A program made the position numbers and the translations under genes. Below are positions 16,602-25,576 of a stretch of DNA of 64,000 bases, piece by piece; the stretch's first letter is position 1; each line of letters opens with the position of its first letter. The notes beneath the pieces were generated by a model that ran no database searches, was not told the origin of the DNA, and saw nothing but the letters and a program-made list of their open reading frames with translations. Origin of the DNA: DATBSK01 sp040902705 (GTDB lineage Bacteria > Actinomycetota > Acidimicrobiia > IMCC26256 > PALSA-555). The stretch covers positions 1 through 64,000 of the forward strand of contig JBBDWT010000201.1 in the NCBI GenBank assembly GCA_040902705.1, written 5' to 3'.

Positions 16602-19600
16602 ATCCCCGACAGAGCCTTGTCCCAGCTGGAGTAGCTCTCGTCGATGTCGCGCAGCCCGCGCCCCGCGAGCGCACGGCGCAGCTCGTGGTCCAGCACGACG
16701 CGCTCGAGCTGGCGACAGAGGTCGTCGCTCGTTCGGCGGGTGAGCAGGCAGTTCTCGTTGTCGCGGAGCAGCCAGTGCCCGGCAGGGTTGTCGAACGCCA
16801 CCACCGCGACGCCGGACGCCATCAGCTCGAGCGGCAGGTACGAAGGATGCTCGGAGACCGTGAGCGCCACGCCGACATCACAGGTGCGGTAGAGGTTGCC
16901 CGTCTCCTTGTAGTCGAGAAGTCCCAGGTGCTGGATTCCGGTGCCGACGTCCTCGGGCCGCGCCCACGAGCCGGCAGTGACGATTCGCACGCGATCGCCC
17001 AGGCGATCCTTGAGCTCTTCCAGCGCAAGCGACGCGAGCTCCCAGCAGTTCCGCCAATGCCCCGGTCGCGCGTACACGAACACGGTCACCGGGTCGTCCG
17101 ATGCGCGCTCGCGCCGACCGACCGCGTGAAACACGTTGCGGTCGACCGCGGGCACGAACGACGCCCCCTGGCCGCCGTAGCGACGGTAGAGATCGAGGAG
17201 GTTCTGGGTGTTGCAGAGGCCGTACAGTCCGAGCCGATAGCTCTCCTCGGCGAGGCCGTACATCGTCCCCGCGGCGTAGAACATCGGCTCGAAGTCCTGG
17301 ACGAGATAGAACTTTCGCCTGGTGTTCGCGAAGTGCGCCGCGACGTACGCCGTCACCCAGAGCGTCGAGATCGAGATGTCGGACGCCGGGATCCCCGCGG
17401 CGGCTCGCAACGAGAGGTCGTAGTAGATCGGCGAATCCGCGAGCCCAGGAAAGGCGGCTGCGATCGCTGATCGATGAAAGCCCTCATTGGCCCGCGCCCA
17501 GATGACGAACCGATTCTCGACGCCGTGGACGCGTGTCAGGTGGTCGGCGATGCGCAGTGCGGTGTTGATACCTCCGTAGAACGGACTGTCGAGCTCTGGG
17601 AGGAACCAGTTGATCGTCTTCGGGGCGAACGGCTCCGCGTTGTTCGCGTGCAGCTGATGCACCGCTTCGATCTCACTATCGGTGATTCGACAGCCCCGAG
17701 CGACGAGGTTGACCTCGCTCTCGTCCGTGGACTGGCGGAAGATCTTGATCTGTCGGCCGAGCGGCTCGGAGATTCGCGCCGCGGGGGTTCGTTCGAAGCG
17801 AGCACGGAGCGCGGGCACGCGACTCCCCAGCGACAAGCACGGTGAGAAGTACGGGTCGCCGGCAAAGATCCAACGTTGGTAGCGCCAGAAGCTGGCGAAG
17901 TAGTCCTCCGGAGGGACGTAGGTCCCGCGAGTCGCGGACTCGAGATGGCGAACGCCGCCGAACGGCGAGCACACGTTGCGCTTTCCGGCGAGCACCGCAT
18001 CGAGACCGAGCACGACGTCGCTGCCGCAGAGTCGGAATCTCTCGTCGAAGCCGCCGAGGTCCTCGAACAGCGATCGTCGTATCGCGAGGCATGCAGCGGT
18101 GACCGACAGCACGTTGCGGTACCAAGTCGTCGATCCCAGGAGCGTTGGCGATCCGGGCGCCATTCCCTCGAAGAGGTGATCGGCGAACCCGTTGAGCCCG
18201 AGGATGACTCCGCCATGCTGAATGCGTCCCTCTTCGTCGACGAGCTGTAGCCCGACCACACCGATCTCGGGTCGGCGCGCCCATCCCACGAGCTCACGGA
18301 GCCAGGAAGGATCGGGGAACGCGGTGTCGTCGTTCACGAACACGAGCACATCGCCGCGAGCGCGAGCGGCGGCGGCATTGTTCACCGCCGAGTAGTTGAA
18401 CTCTTCGTGCCACCACTCGACCTCGAGATCGAGGTCGGGGAACGACTCCGCGTACCACGCGGTGCGCTCGTCGGTCCGGCCGCCGTTGTCGACGACGATG
18501 ACGTCGAGGCTCGGATAGTCGGTGTTGGCCACTCCTCCGAGTGACGACAGCAGCATCTCTGTGTTGTGTCGCGTCGGGATGATGATGGTGACGTGCGGCA
18601 GGTCTTCGTCATCCCACACGACGCGGACACACTCGCCCCCACCCTCGGCCCGTGCGCTCGCACCGATTCGATCGAGGTGACCCTGGACGACGTCGACCCC
18701 GCGCGGCCCCACTCCGTCGACTCGGCGCCGAAGGTGCCCGAGCACATGTGGTATCCGCGCGACACGCTCGGACGTGAGATCAGCGCGGAGAAGGAGGTCC
18801 CACCACACATCTTCACCGAGGCCGGATCGCAGCCCACCCATCCCGACGAGCAGTCGACGTCGCAGTGCGAACGACCGCCCGAGGTAGTTGGCACCGAGCA
18901 GCATCTCGGGTGACCACGACGGCCGGAACCGCGGATCCGAGCGGCGCCCGCCGTCGAGTATGTCGTCGTCCCACGACACGAGATCGACGAGCGGATCCGT
19001 CCCCGCGGCGTCGGCGATCCGAAAGCACGCATCAGGAGCAAGTCGGTCGCCGGACTCGAGGACGAGCACGAGTCCGCGCGGATCGGCATCATCGAGCACC
19101 GCGTTCACCGCGCTGGCAGCGTCGCCGCCACCTCCCCGCACGAATCGGACGTGCCCATCGTCCCGCGACCACCCGACATTGGGTCCTACGACGACGGCGC
19201 GCCAATGTGGCCACGTCTGCTGACGCAACGATTCGAGCGTCGACTGCGTGTCGCGTCGCGACCCCCGCGCCAGCACGATGCACGAGACCGTGACGCCGTG
19301 CCGGGAAGTCTCCGCGAGGGCGCGCTGCTGGCTGAGCACCGAGGTCGACGCGTCGTGCTCGCGCAGGAAGCGACGGTACGAAGGCGACCGGGGCTCGTGC
19401 AGACCGGCATCGTGGACGATGCCGCGAACCCGGTCGACGTAGTCCCGAGTCTCGCGGAGCGCATCGACGCTCGCTCGCGCTGCAGCCCGCTTCCGACCGC
19501 CCCGAGGAAGGAGTCGTTCGACGATCTGGCGCAGACGAGACATCGACATCGGCGCCAGCAGGTCGGGCGAGCGTGGCGTGGCCCCGCGCGCCTGGCGGCG

Positions 19601-20161
19601 TTCGGCGGCAAGTCGCCGGACGCGAACGTGGAGCTCGTGAGGCTCGCCCCGGCTGCCGCCACGGGGTGCGACAGCGTGGGCACCCAGCACGACTCGACGC
19701 GCCGTCCGCCACACCCCGAGACCGGGAGGGAGGTCGGGCGTCAGCTCGACCGGCTCGAGGACGCCGAGGCCGACCTGATCTGCGATGGCAGCGACATCAC
19801 GTGGACCCGCGCACCAGGGGTCGATGGCCGCGCCGTAGGTCTCGCCGAACCACTCCTCCACCTCGTCGGTGTCGGACTCACCGTGGTTGAGCGCCTCGAG
19901 AGCTCCGGCGACGTCGGGAACGATGAAGGTGACCGAGGCACCGCTCGGAAGCCGCTCGGCGATGCGCTCGAGCAGGTCCCTTGCATACGAAGCGCTGGTG
20001 CGCTCCAGACACGCCACGACGAGCAGCTCGTCGATGCTGTCCCCGCGCGCGTCGAGGAAGGCGAGCGCGGCCGCGCGCTCGTCGGCCGTGGACTCTTCGG
20101 AGAGCGCGACGGTGTACCAGCCTTCGAGGGAGGTACCGACGCCGGAAAGGACGACCCGCAT
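16559..20161 (-). CDS. Giant multidomain glycosyltransferase: degenerate domain, GT2, GT2, WsaF-like GT4
   Basis: This 1200-residue protein has four parts. Residues 1-165 look like the C-terminal half of a methyltransferase with no SAM-binding glycine loop. Residues 288-510 form a GT2-like domain in which the usual D-x-D is replaced by LESGD. Residues 522-770 are a complete GT2 domain (TIIIPTRHN, VIVVDNGG, FVNDDTAF). Residues 850-1195 resemble WsaF-type GT4 rhamnosyltransferases, with WFLPELDSPFYGGINTALR, FYLVQDFEPMFY and EHPSYLPLELMASG. One polypeptide may therefore add two or more sugars in turn, as in S-layer glycan assembly. Its upstream TAGGCT lies 9 bases before the ATG, which again suggests a leaderless start. 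The last two thirds look less GC-rich than neighbouring genes by eye. Confidence 0.88.
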   Translation of the reverse strand: MRVVLSGVGTSLEGWYTVALSEESTADERAAALAFLDARGDSIDELLVVACLERTSASYARDLLERIAERLPSGASVTFIVPDVAGALEALNHGESDTDEVEEWFGETYGAAIDPWCAGPRDVAAIADQVGLGVLEPVELTPDLPPGLGVWRTARRVVLGAHAVAPRGGSRGEPHELHVRVRRLAAERRQARGATPRSPDLLAPMSMSRLRQIVERLLPRGGRKRAAARASVDALRETRDYVDRVRGIVHDAGLHEPRSPSYRRFLREHDASTSVLSQQRALAETSRHGVTVSCIVLARGSRRDTQSTLESLRQQTWPHWRAVVVGPNVGWSRDDGHVRFVRGGGGDAASAVNAVLDDADPRGLVLVLESGDRLAPDACFRIADAAGTDPLVDLVSWDDDILDGGRRSDPRFRPSWSPEMLLGANYLGRSFALRRRLLVGMGGLRSGLGEDVWWDLLLRADLTSERVARIPHVLGHLRRRVDGVGPRGVDVVQGHLDRIGASARAEGGGECVRVVWDDEDLPHVTIIIPTRHNTEMLLSSLGGVANTDYPSLDVIVVDNGGRTDERTAWYAESFPDLDLEVEWWHEEFNYSAVNNAAAARARGDVLVFVNDDTAFPDPSWLRELVGWARRPEIGVVGLQLVDEEGRIQHGGVILGLNGFADHLFEGMAPGSPTLLGSTTWYRNVLSVTAACLAIRRSLFEDLGGFDERFRLCGSDVVLGLDAVLAGKRNVCSPFGGVRHLESATRGTYVPPEDYFASFWRYQRWIFAGDPYFSPCLSLGSRVPALRARFERTPAARISEPLGRQIKIFRQSTDESEVNLVARGCRITDSEIEAVHQLHANNAEPFAPKTINWFLPELDSPFYGGINTALRIADHLTRVHGVENRFVIWARANEGFHRSAIAAAFPGLADSPIYYDLSLRAAAGIPASDISISTLWVTAYVAAHFANTRRKFYLVQDFEPMFYAAGTMYGLAEESYRLGLYGLCNTQNLLDLYRRYGGQGASFVPAVDRNVFHAVGRRERASDDPVTVFVYARPGHWRNCWELASLALEELKDRLGDRVRIVTAGSWARPEDVGTGIQHLGLLDYKETGNLYRTCDVGVALTVSEHPSYLPLELMASGVAVVAFDNPAGHWLLRDNENCLLTRRTSDDLCRQLERVVLDHELRRALAGRGLRDIDESYSSWDKALSGIYEYLSDPEGAGSG

Positions 20162-20215
20162 CGTGCGAGCAGCCTATCGAACTCCCGGACCGGAACGTTC
20201 TGCCGTGAGCAGCGG

Positions 20216-20252
20216 TAGATTGCGCGCTGTGACCAGCTTCACAGACCTGTGA
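20216..20252 (+). promoter_or_regulatory. Putative leaderless promoter and 7-codon upstream ORF
   Basis: TAGATT at 20216-20221 is followed after exactly 7 bases by GTG at 20229. That GTG opens a seven-codon frame (VTSFTDL) whose TGA overlaps the GTG of the methyltransferase gene as GTGA. No Shine-Dalgarno sequence precedes the methyltransferase. The arrangement looks like a tiny leaderless cistron coupled to the main gene. Confidence 0.35.
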
Positions 20253-21490
20253 GCGCAGCTCGAGAGCTCGCCAGTCGGGCGAAGCAGCGGCTGTTCCCGC
20301 GACGCGATCTCCCGTTCGCACACGCGGTCGAGGAACCCGCGCCGACCGACGCGCCGACGACACACTCGGTGCTCGTCAAGGGTTGGATGGTCGCGCCGCG
20401 CGGTGCAGCCGAGATCGGGTTCGCGGTCGACCATGGAGGGCTCATCCCTCTTGGGACGGTCGAGCGTCCCGACGTCTCCGAGCGCCGACCGCGCGGGCGC
20501 GTCATCGGGTTCCAGGGGCTCGTCGCGGTCGCCGACGCAACCGCCGGCAGCCCCTGGCAGCTCGTCGTGACCGTCGACGATGCGACCTACTTCCGACAGC
20601 TCCCGGTGACGATCGACACGAACGCCGCCGCGGCGTTCGAGACCCAGAAAGCAGCGAAGCTCGAGCGCATCGAGCCCTTGCTCCGCTGCCCGCGGCCCCG
20701 AGTCGACACACCGGATCGCCGATCGTGCCTGGGGGTGCTGACCCGTGCACGGTCGACGCTGACGTGCGCGCGCTGCGGCGCCCGATACCCGCGCACGGAG
20801 CACAGCTTCGACTTTCTCAGCCGCGAGCTCCGGGGGATCGGGAACGTCGTCTCGACCGACGCGATCTCCAGTTGGGGCTACGACCCGATTGCATCGTCGA
20901 TCATCGACGCGGTCCCTGAGGGTCTGGTGCTCGACGCGGGGAGTGGGCTCAAGGCACACCCATTGCCGAACGTGATCAACCTGGAGATCGCGAGCTATCC
21001 CACCACGGACGTGCTCGCGATCGGAGAGCACCTCCCGTTCGCCACCGACTCCTTCGATGCAGTGCTCTCACTCGCGGTGTTGGAGCACGTGCGCGACCCG
21101 TTCCGCTGCGCGGCGGAGATCGCCCGCGTCGTGCGCCCAGGAGGACGGATCTACGTCGCCGTGCCCTTCCTGCAGCCGTACCACGGCTATCCGCACCACT
21201 ACTACAACATGACCCGCAGGGGGCTCGAGCAGCTCTTCGACGACGACTTCGTGATCGACGCTTCCGGAACACCTTCGTACGGGCTGCCGATCTTCACACT
21301 CACGTGGTTCCTCCGTTCGTATCTCAAGGGACTTCCGCGCGAGACGGCAAAGCGGTTGGCCTCGATGCGAGTTCGTGACCTGCTCGCGGACGGCGACGAC
21401 TACTTCGAAGAGCCGTTCGTCGGTCAGCTCTCGACCGTTGTCGAGGAGGAGCTTGCGTGCGCGAACTTCGTCCTGGCGACGAAGCGCTAG
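20249..21490 (+). CDS. SAM-dependent methyltransferase with N-terminal GW domain
   Basis: A 413-residue protein. Residues about 38-125 form the beta-rich domain shared by four methyltransferases here (VLVKGWMVAPRG ... ERPDV ... VIGFQG). A Cys-containing stretch near residues 150-175 (CPRP...CARCGARYP) resembles the short zinc-finger that precedes some class I methyltransferases. The catalytic domain begins with LVLDAGSGLKAHP, then VLSLAVLEHVRDP and VRPGGRIYVAVPFLQPYHGYP. The GTG start overlaps a tiny upstream frame. Its end overlaps the convergent gene by four bases. Sugar or lipid-linked glycan methylation is likely, but the acceptor is unknown. Confidence 0.88.
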   Translation: MSAARELASRAKQRLFPRRDLPFAHAVEEPAPTDAPTTHSVLVKGWMVAPRGAAEIGFAVDHGGLIPLGTVERPDVSERRPRGRVIGFQGLVAVADATAGSPWQLVVTVDDATYFRQLPVTIDTNAAAAFETQKAAKLERIEPLLRCPRPRVDTPDRRSCLGVLTRARSTLTCARCGARYPRTEHSFDFLSRELRGIGNVVSTDAISSWGYDPIASSIIDAVPEGLVLDAGSGLKAHPLPNVINLEIASYPTTDVLAIGEHLPFATDSFDAVLSLAVLEHVRDPFRCAAEIARVVRPGGRIYVAVPFLQPYHGYPHHYYNMTRRGLEQLFDDDFVIDASGTPSYGLPIFTLTWFLRSYLKGLPRETAKRLASMRVRDLLADGDDYFEEPFVGQLSTVVEEELACANFVLATKR

Positions 21491-22641
21491 CGAGTCGCGA
21501 CCACGAGCATCGACGGTCCTCGGGAATCGTCGGGACGATCGAACGCATCGGGAACCTCCACTGCGAATCCGAGCAGCTCGAGGCATGCGATCAGGTCGTC
21601 TCGCTCCATCCAGCCGCCGAGCGAGTCCGGACCCGCCGTGAACCCGTCGATGTCCAATGGATCGTGCTCGAACCGGTGGACGAGGAGCTGCCTCCCGAAC
21701 AGGTCGCGCTCGACCGGGGGCCGCGCGAAGCGCTCTCGCAAGCACGGGTCGGCGTCGATGGTAGGTCCGTCGAAGTGACGCACCCAGAGGACGAGCCGAT
21801 CCGAAGTCGGTGAGAGCGCCTCGAGGAAGGCGACGGGCTCGAGCTGATGATGCAGCACATCGATCGCAATCGCGAGGTCGAACTGTGGGGCGTTGGTGCG
21901 TAGGTATGCGCCGGGATCACCGAACAGGAACGTGGTCTTGCGCAGGCCGGCAACCTCCTTCAGCACGAGTGCGCGCACGTACGACGCCGGGTCACCCTCG
22001 ACGCCGACGACCTCCGCGGCTCCCAGCCGCTCGAGCATGGCGCTGTGACAGCCTTCACCGGATGCGAGGTCGAGCACCCGTCGGTTGGCGACGCCACCGA
22101 GAGCGTCGACCCCGTGATCGAGTCGAGCGTCAGCGAGCTTCAGCTCGTCACCGTCGACGCGCGCGGTGCGCCATTCCCCGTCGAAGATCGCCATCGGCGC
22201 GATGGTCGTCGGCGCATCGCGCCGGAACTCGGGCGCACGATGGCGACGGATCCGAAGCGGTGGCGCGTCGGCGATGTACTCACCGTCGCTGAGCTCGATG
22301 CGCGCACTCAGGATTTCGAGGCCGGCCGAGAGCGCAACGGGTACCTCGAAGCCGCCGACCACCACACCCTTCGACGACTCGAGATCAAAGGCTTCGACGA
22401 CATCGGGACGAGGAACATCACAGGCGAAGGCGCGGTCCGTGCCGTCGCCGAGTCGGAGGACTCCTCGAATCGTCCGGCCTCGCGCCGAGGCGGCCCAGCC
22501 CGAGACGATGCACGCGCCGTCCCCGACGACCCAGCCCTCCGAGCCGGTCGGCCTCTCCAGGAAGGCGACGATCGGCGGTGGATCGAGCTCACTCGGGATG
22601 AGTCGGTGACCGTCGACGGCGCGGGTTGCGCCAACGATCAC
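21487..22641 (-). CDS. SAM-dependent methyltransferase with N-terminal GW domain
   Basis: A 384-residue protein. The N-terminal GW domain reads CIVSGWAASARGRTIRG with RPDV and VVVGGF further on. The catalytic part starts near residue 190 with RVLDLASGEGCHSAMLERLG, then VVGVEGDPASYVRA and IAIDVLHHQLEP. The glutamate-binding DLASGEG replaces the usual E-x-G-x-G-x-G, and the fold looks like the tRNA U34 methyltransferase (CmoB-like) group rather than the other two here. The GTG at 22641 overlaps the upstream stop as GTGA; an ATG at 22668 would lengthen the overlap to 31 bases. It is co-transcribed with the 22638-23777 gene. Confidence 0.86.
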   Translation of the reverse strand: MIVGATRAVDGHRLIPSELDPPPIVAFLERPTGSEGWVVGDGACIVSGWAASARGRTIRGVLRLGDGTDRAFACDVPRPDVVEAFDLESSKGVVVGGFEVPVALSAGLEILSARIELSDGEYIADAPPLRIRRHRAPEFRRDAPTTIAPMAIFDGEWRTARVDGDELKLADARLDHGVDALGGVANRRVLDLASGEGCHSAMLERLGAAEVVGVEGDPASYVRALVLKEVAGLRKTTFLFGDPGAYLRTNAPQFDLAIAIDVLHHQLEPVAFLEALSPTSDRLVLWVRHFDGPTIDADPCLRERFARPPVERDLFGRQLLVHRFEHDPLDIDGFTAGPDSLGGWMERDDLIACLELLGFAVEVPDAFDRPDDSRGPSMLVVATR

Positions 22642-23777
22642 GGACGCGGCTTGCGGGCCCACGCCCATGTGAACATGTCGGCCGAGCGACCACGAACGTC
22701 GACGAAGCCCGCACGCCGAAGATAGACCTCGAGCTCCTGAGGGGTCGACGACTTCGAGATGTTGGCCGGGCGGTCGAGGGGATGAATGCCTTCGAAGTGC
22801 TCGAGGAAGAACTGCCAGCCGTCATCACCGAGCAGGGTGAAGTTGTCGACGTAGACGCGCCCGCCGGGCCGCAGGACGCGCATGGCCTCGCAGATGTACG
22901 CGAACCGCTCCCACTCGTCGAGGTGCATGAAGACCACCGTCGAGTAGACGAGGTCGATCGACTCCGATGCGATCGGTGAGAGGTCCCAACCGTTGAGCAC
23001 GACCGTCTCGACGTTCTCGTGCCCACGGAGGCGTTCCTTCGCGTGCTCCAGCATGTTGACCGAGACGTCGGCGGCGATCCACCGCTTGCACACGGCGGCG
23101 AGGGCCGGCCCCACTCGTCCGACACCCGCGCCGATCTCGAGGATCACGTCGTCGGGCCCGACACCGACGGTCTGGCGGAGCGTGTCGACCGTCTCCTGTG
23201 ACGTGCGGGCGAACTGCTCCTCGTCCGTGTAGCCGGCCACCGCCACCTTGGCCGTGTCCTCTTCCTTTGCGACCGTGTCCCACACTCGTTGGTACTCGGC
23301 GCGTGCCGGCGTCGCGCCGGCAGCGGCGACCCGTGACGCTGCGCTCGGCAAGCGGTACGCGGGCGGCGGCGGCGGCGGACCCCGGTGGAACAGAAAGGTA
23401 TCGCTGGTCCCCATCACGTCCCCGTCCGTGAACTGGACGGTCACCATGACCGGGTCATCGTCCGGGATCTCGAACGTGTGGTCGAAGCCGAGGAGCGAGC
23501 CCGACTCCTCGACGGAGAAACCGAGCGACGGAGGAACATCCGGACGTTCGATGGTGATCGGGAGCTCGTGCCGCTCGCAGCCACCGACCGTTGCGAAGAC
23601 CCGGCACTCCCGTCCACGCGGTGATGCCACCCAGCCGGAGACGCGCGCTCGGCGCGGCGAGTCGAAGACGTCGCATTCGGCGGGGCTCTCGACGAATGCG
23701 AAGAGCGCTCGCTCCGGCACTTCGTCGACCTGCAGCCGCCGGCCGCCGATCGCATGGGTCGCGTACAAGTCGCTCAC
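22638..23777 (-). CDS. SAM-dependent methyltransferase with N-terminal GW domain, paralogue of 8811-9908
   Basis: A 379-residue protein. Its N-terminal domain has ARVSGWVASPRGRECRVF, then ERPDVPPSLGF and VQFTDGDVMGT. A proline-rich linker with eight consecutive prolines broken once (GPPPPPPAY) joins it to the catalytic half. That half is nearly the same as in the 8811-9908 protein: VAGYTDEEQFAR, VILEIGAGVGRVGPALA, FMHLDEWERF, VLRPGGRVYVDNF and ISKSSTPQEL. GTG at 23777 was chosen because homology begins within a few codons and a divergent gene starts 16 bases away. The second gene of this operon is a different methyltransferase, so two positions on one sugar may be methylated (inference). Confidence 0.88.
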   Translation of the reverse strand: MSDLYATHAIGGRRLQVDEVPERALFAFVESPAECDVFDSPRRARVSGWVASPRGRECRVFATVGGCERHELPITIERPDVPPSLGFSVEESGSLLGFDHTFEIPDDDPVMVTVQFTDGDVMGTSDTFLFHRGPPPPPPAYRLPSAASRVAAAGATPARAEYQRVWDTVAKEEDTAKVAVAGYTDEEQFARTSQETVDTLRQTVGVGPDDVILEIGAGVGRVGPALAAVCKRWIAADVSVNMLEHAKERLRGHENVETVVLNGWDLSPIASESIDLVYSTVVFMHLDEWERFAYICEAMRVLRPGGRVYVDNFTLLGDDGWQFFLEHFEGIHPLDRPANISKSSTPQELEVYLRRAGFVDVRGRSADMFTWAWARKPRP

Positions 23778-23779
23778 GG

Positions 23780-23785
23780 TAGCAT
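23780..23785 (+). promoter_or_regulatory. Putative -10 box for a leaderless gene
   Basis: TAGCAT lies exactly 7 bases before GTG at 23793. It sits in the 15-base gap between two divergent start codons, so the two promoters must overlap. Confidence 0.4.
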
Positions 23786-23792
23786 CGGACTC

Positions 23793-24071
23793 GTGATGGC
23801 CAACGGGTCGGGGTTGGTCACACCCGACGACGCGGAGAACGAGCCGGAACCGGACCCTCCGCCCGCGCTCGATGCACTCGACCTCCGGGATCGCGTCGTG
23901 GGAATGCACGCCGAGCTCGACGAGATCTTCGCACGCCTCGACGACCTCCAGGCGCGACTCGATGCGTACGAGACGATGTCCGAGACCCGACGCGGCTTCG
24001 GCACGCGAGCGCGGGCACGGCTCGGACGCGTTCGCACGACCATCGTGCGTCGCGCCCGCCGATCTCAGTGA
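23793..24071 (+). CDS. Small coiled-coil protein, function unknown
   Basis: A 92-residue protein with an acidic, proline-rich start (DDAENEPEPDPPPA), a central heptad-like helix at about residues 40-65 (LDEIFARLDDLQARLDAYE) and a very basic C terminus rich in arginine. It has no recognised family. Such short coiled-coil proteins occur before glycosyltransferases in surface-glycan clusters and may act as scaffolds or length regulators, but this is inference. The GTG at 23793 is followed by an ATG one codon later; either may be used. Its stop overlaps the next GTG as GTGA, so it is surely translated together with the GT2 gene that follows. Confidence 0.7.
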   Translation: MMANGSGLVTPDDAENEPEPDPPPALDALDLRDRVVGMHAELDEIFARLDDLQARLDAYETMSETRRGFGTRARARLGRVRTTIVRRARRSQ

Positions 24072-25576
24072 GCACGAGCGAGAGTGCCGTGTCGATCGTC
24101 TGCATCGACCACGGACTCGGGCACGCTGAGATCGATGCAACCGCGGAATCGGTGACGCGCCAGATCGACCAGGACTGCGAGCTCCTCGTCGCGCTCCCTT
24201 CCGAGATCCGCGACACGCTCGGGCGCGCACGCGGTCGGTGGTTGATGCTCGTCGACGCGGGCGACCGGATCAGACCACACGCCATCGCCCAGCTCGCCGC
24301 CGCCACCGACGCCGATGCAGCGGTCGACTGCGTCTACAGCGACGAGTCGGGCCCCGACGCTTCGGGGGCCGAGCAGCCGTTCTACAAGCCCGACTGGTCG
24401 CCGGATCGGCTTCGTTGTCAGCCGTACCTCGGGCGGGCCGTGCTGGTCCGACGCGACCTCATCGACGAGGCCGGAGGATGGCGTCCCGAGCTCGGTCGGG
24501 TCGCAGAGTTCGACCTCATGCTGCGTGTCGGCGAGCTGAGCCGCCGCGTCGCGCACGTCGCGCACCCTCTGTGCCGTCGCCGCGGGCCCCAGCCGGAGTT
24601 CCTGTCGTTCGCGCCTGAAGACGTGGATGCCGGCTGCCGAGTCGTCGACGAGCACCTCGCCCGAACGGGAATCGCCGCGCGAGCCCGCCCCCACGCGTCC
24701 GCTTCGGGCCTGCTTCGCCTCGAGCCCGTGCTGGTCCGGCGGCCCCTCGTGAGCGTGATCGTGCCAACAGCCGGCACGCGCCGTGTCGTCCGTGGATCCG
24801 AGATCTCCCTCGTGGACTGCTGCGTGCAGAGTGTGCTCACCCGGTCGACGTATGCAGAGATCGAGGTGATCTGCGTCGTCGACGCCTCGGTCGACGACGA
24901 CACCCGCGCCCGGCTCGTTGGCCTCGACCCCGCGCGCGTGCGGCTGGTCGACTTCAGCGAGCCATTCAATTTCGCCCGGAAGATCAATCGCGGTGTGGTC
25001 GCGTCTCGGGGCGAGGTGCTCGTCCTGCTCAACGACGATACCGAGGTCCGCGAACCCGGATGGCTCGAGGCGATGCTCGTCTATGCACTCGATCCAGAGG
25101 TCGGTGCCGTCGGCGCGCGGTTGCTCTTCGCCGATGACCGCATCCAACATGCGGGTGTTGCCGGCGTTCGGGGGAACCCGGGACATCCGTACTACGGGTT
25201 GCCGGCCGACACCGTGGGACATGGGGGGAACGCGCTGGTACCGAGCGATGTGCTCGCCGTCACCGCCGCATGCCTGATGACGAGTCGCGCCTGCTTCGAG
25301 TCCGTCGGTGGGCTCTCGGGTTCGTTCCCGGTCAACTACAACGACATCGACTACTGCTTGAAGCTCCGTCAGAACGGTCTCCGCATCGTCGTGACACCCG
25401 ACGCGGTGCTGTACCACCACGAATCGTCCAGCCGGAGCGGTGAAGTCGCGCCGGACGAGCTCGCGCTGGTCCGCCGGCGATGGGGACGGTGGTTGCGAGA
25501 CGACCCCTTCTATGGGCCGAACTTCCCGTCCGGCAACGCCGACTTCGTGCCCGCGCCGGCTCCTAGTAGCCCTTGA
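24068..25576 (+). CDS. Tandem GT2 glycosyltransferase
   Basis: A 502-residue protein with two GT2-like halves. Residues 1-200 form a shortened copy that lacks the first nucleotide-binding motif and has VDAGD where D-x-D is expected, but keeps YSDE and FYKPDWSPDRL. Residues 225-490 are complete: VSVIVPTAG, VICVVDASVDD, LLNDDTEV and NYNDIDYCLKLR. The same pairing of a degenerate and an intact GT2 domain, including the PDWSPD segment, occurs in the 1200-residue protein at 16559-20161. The final 14 bases overlap the end of the convergent gene. It probably transfers a deoxyhexose such as rhamnose, but the specificity cannot be read from the sequence. Confidence 0.9.
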   Translation: MSTSESAVSIVCIDHGLGHAEIDATAESVTRQIDQDCELLVALPSEIRDTLGRARGRWLMLVDAGDRIRPHAIAQLAAATDADAAVDCVYSDESGPDASGAEQPFYKPDWSPDRLRCQPYLGRAVLVRRDLIDEAGGWRPELGRVAEFDLMLRVGELSRRVAHVAHPLCRRRGPQPEFLSFAPEDVDAGCRVVDEHLARTGIAARARPHASASGLLRLEPVLVRRPLVSVIVPTAGTRRVVRGSEISLVDCCVQSVLTRSTYAEIEVICVVDASVDDDTRARLVGLDPARVRLVDFSEPFNFARKINRGVVASRGEVLVLLNDDTEVREPGWLEAMLVYALDPEVGAVGARLLFADDRIQHAGVAGVRGNPGHPYYGLPADTVGHGGNALVPSDVLAVTAACLMTSRACFESVGGLSGSFPVNYNDIDYCLKLRQNGLRIVVTPDAVLYHHESSSRSGEVAPDELALVRRRWGRWLRDDPFYGPNFPSGNADFVPAPAPSSP

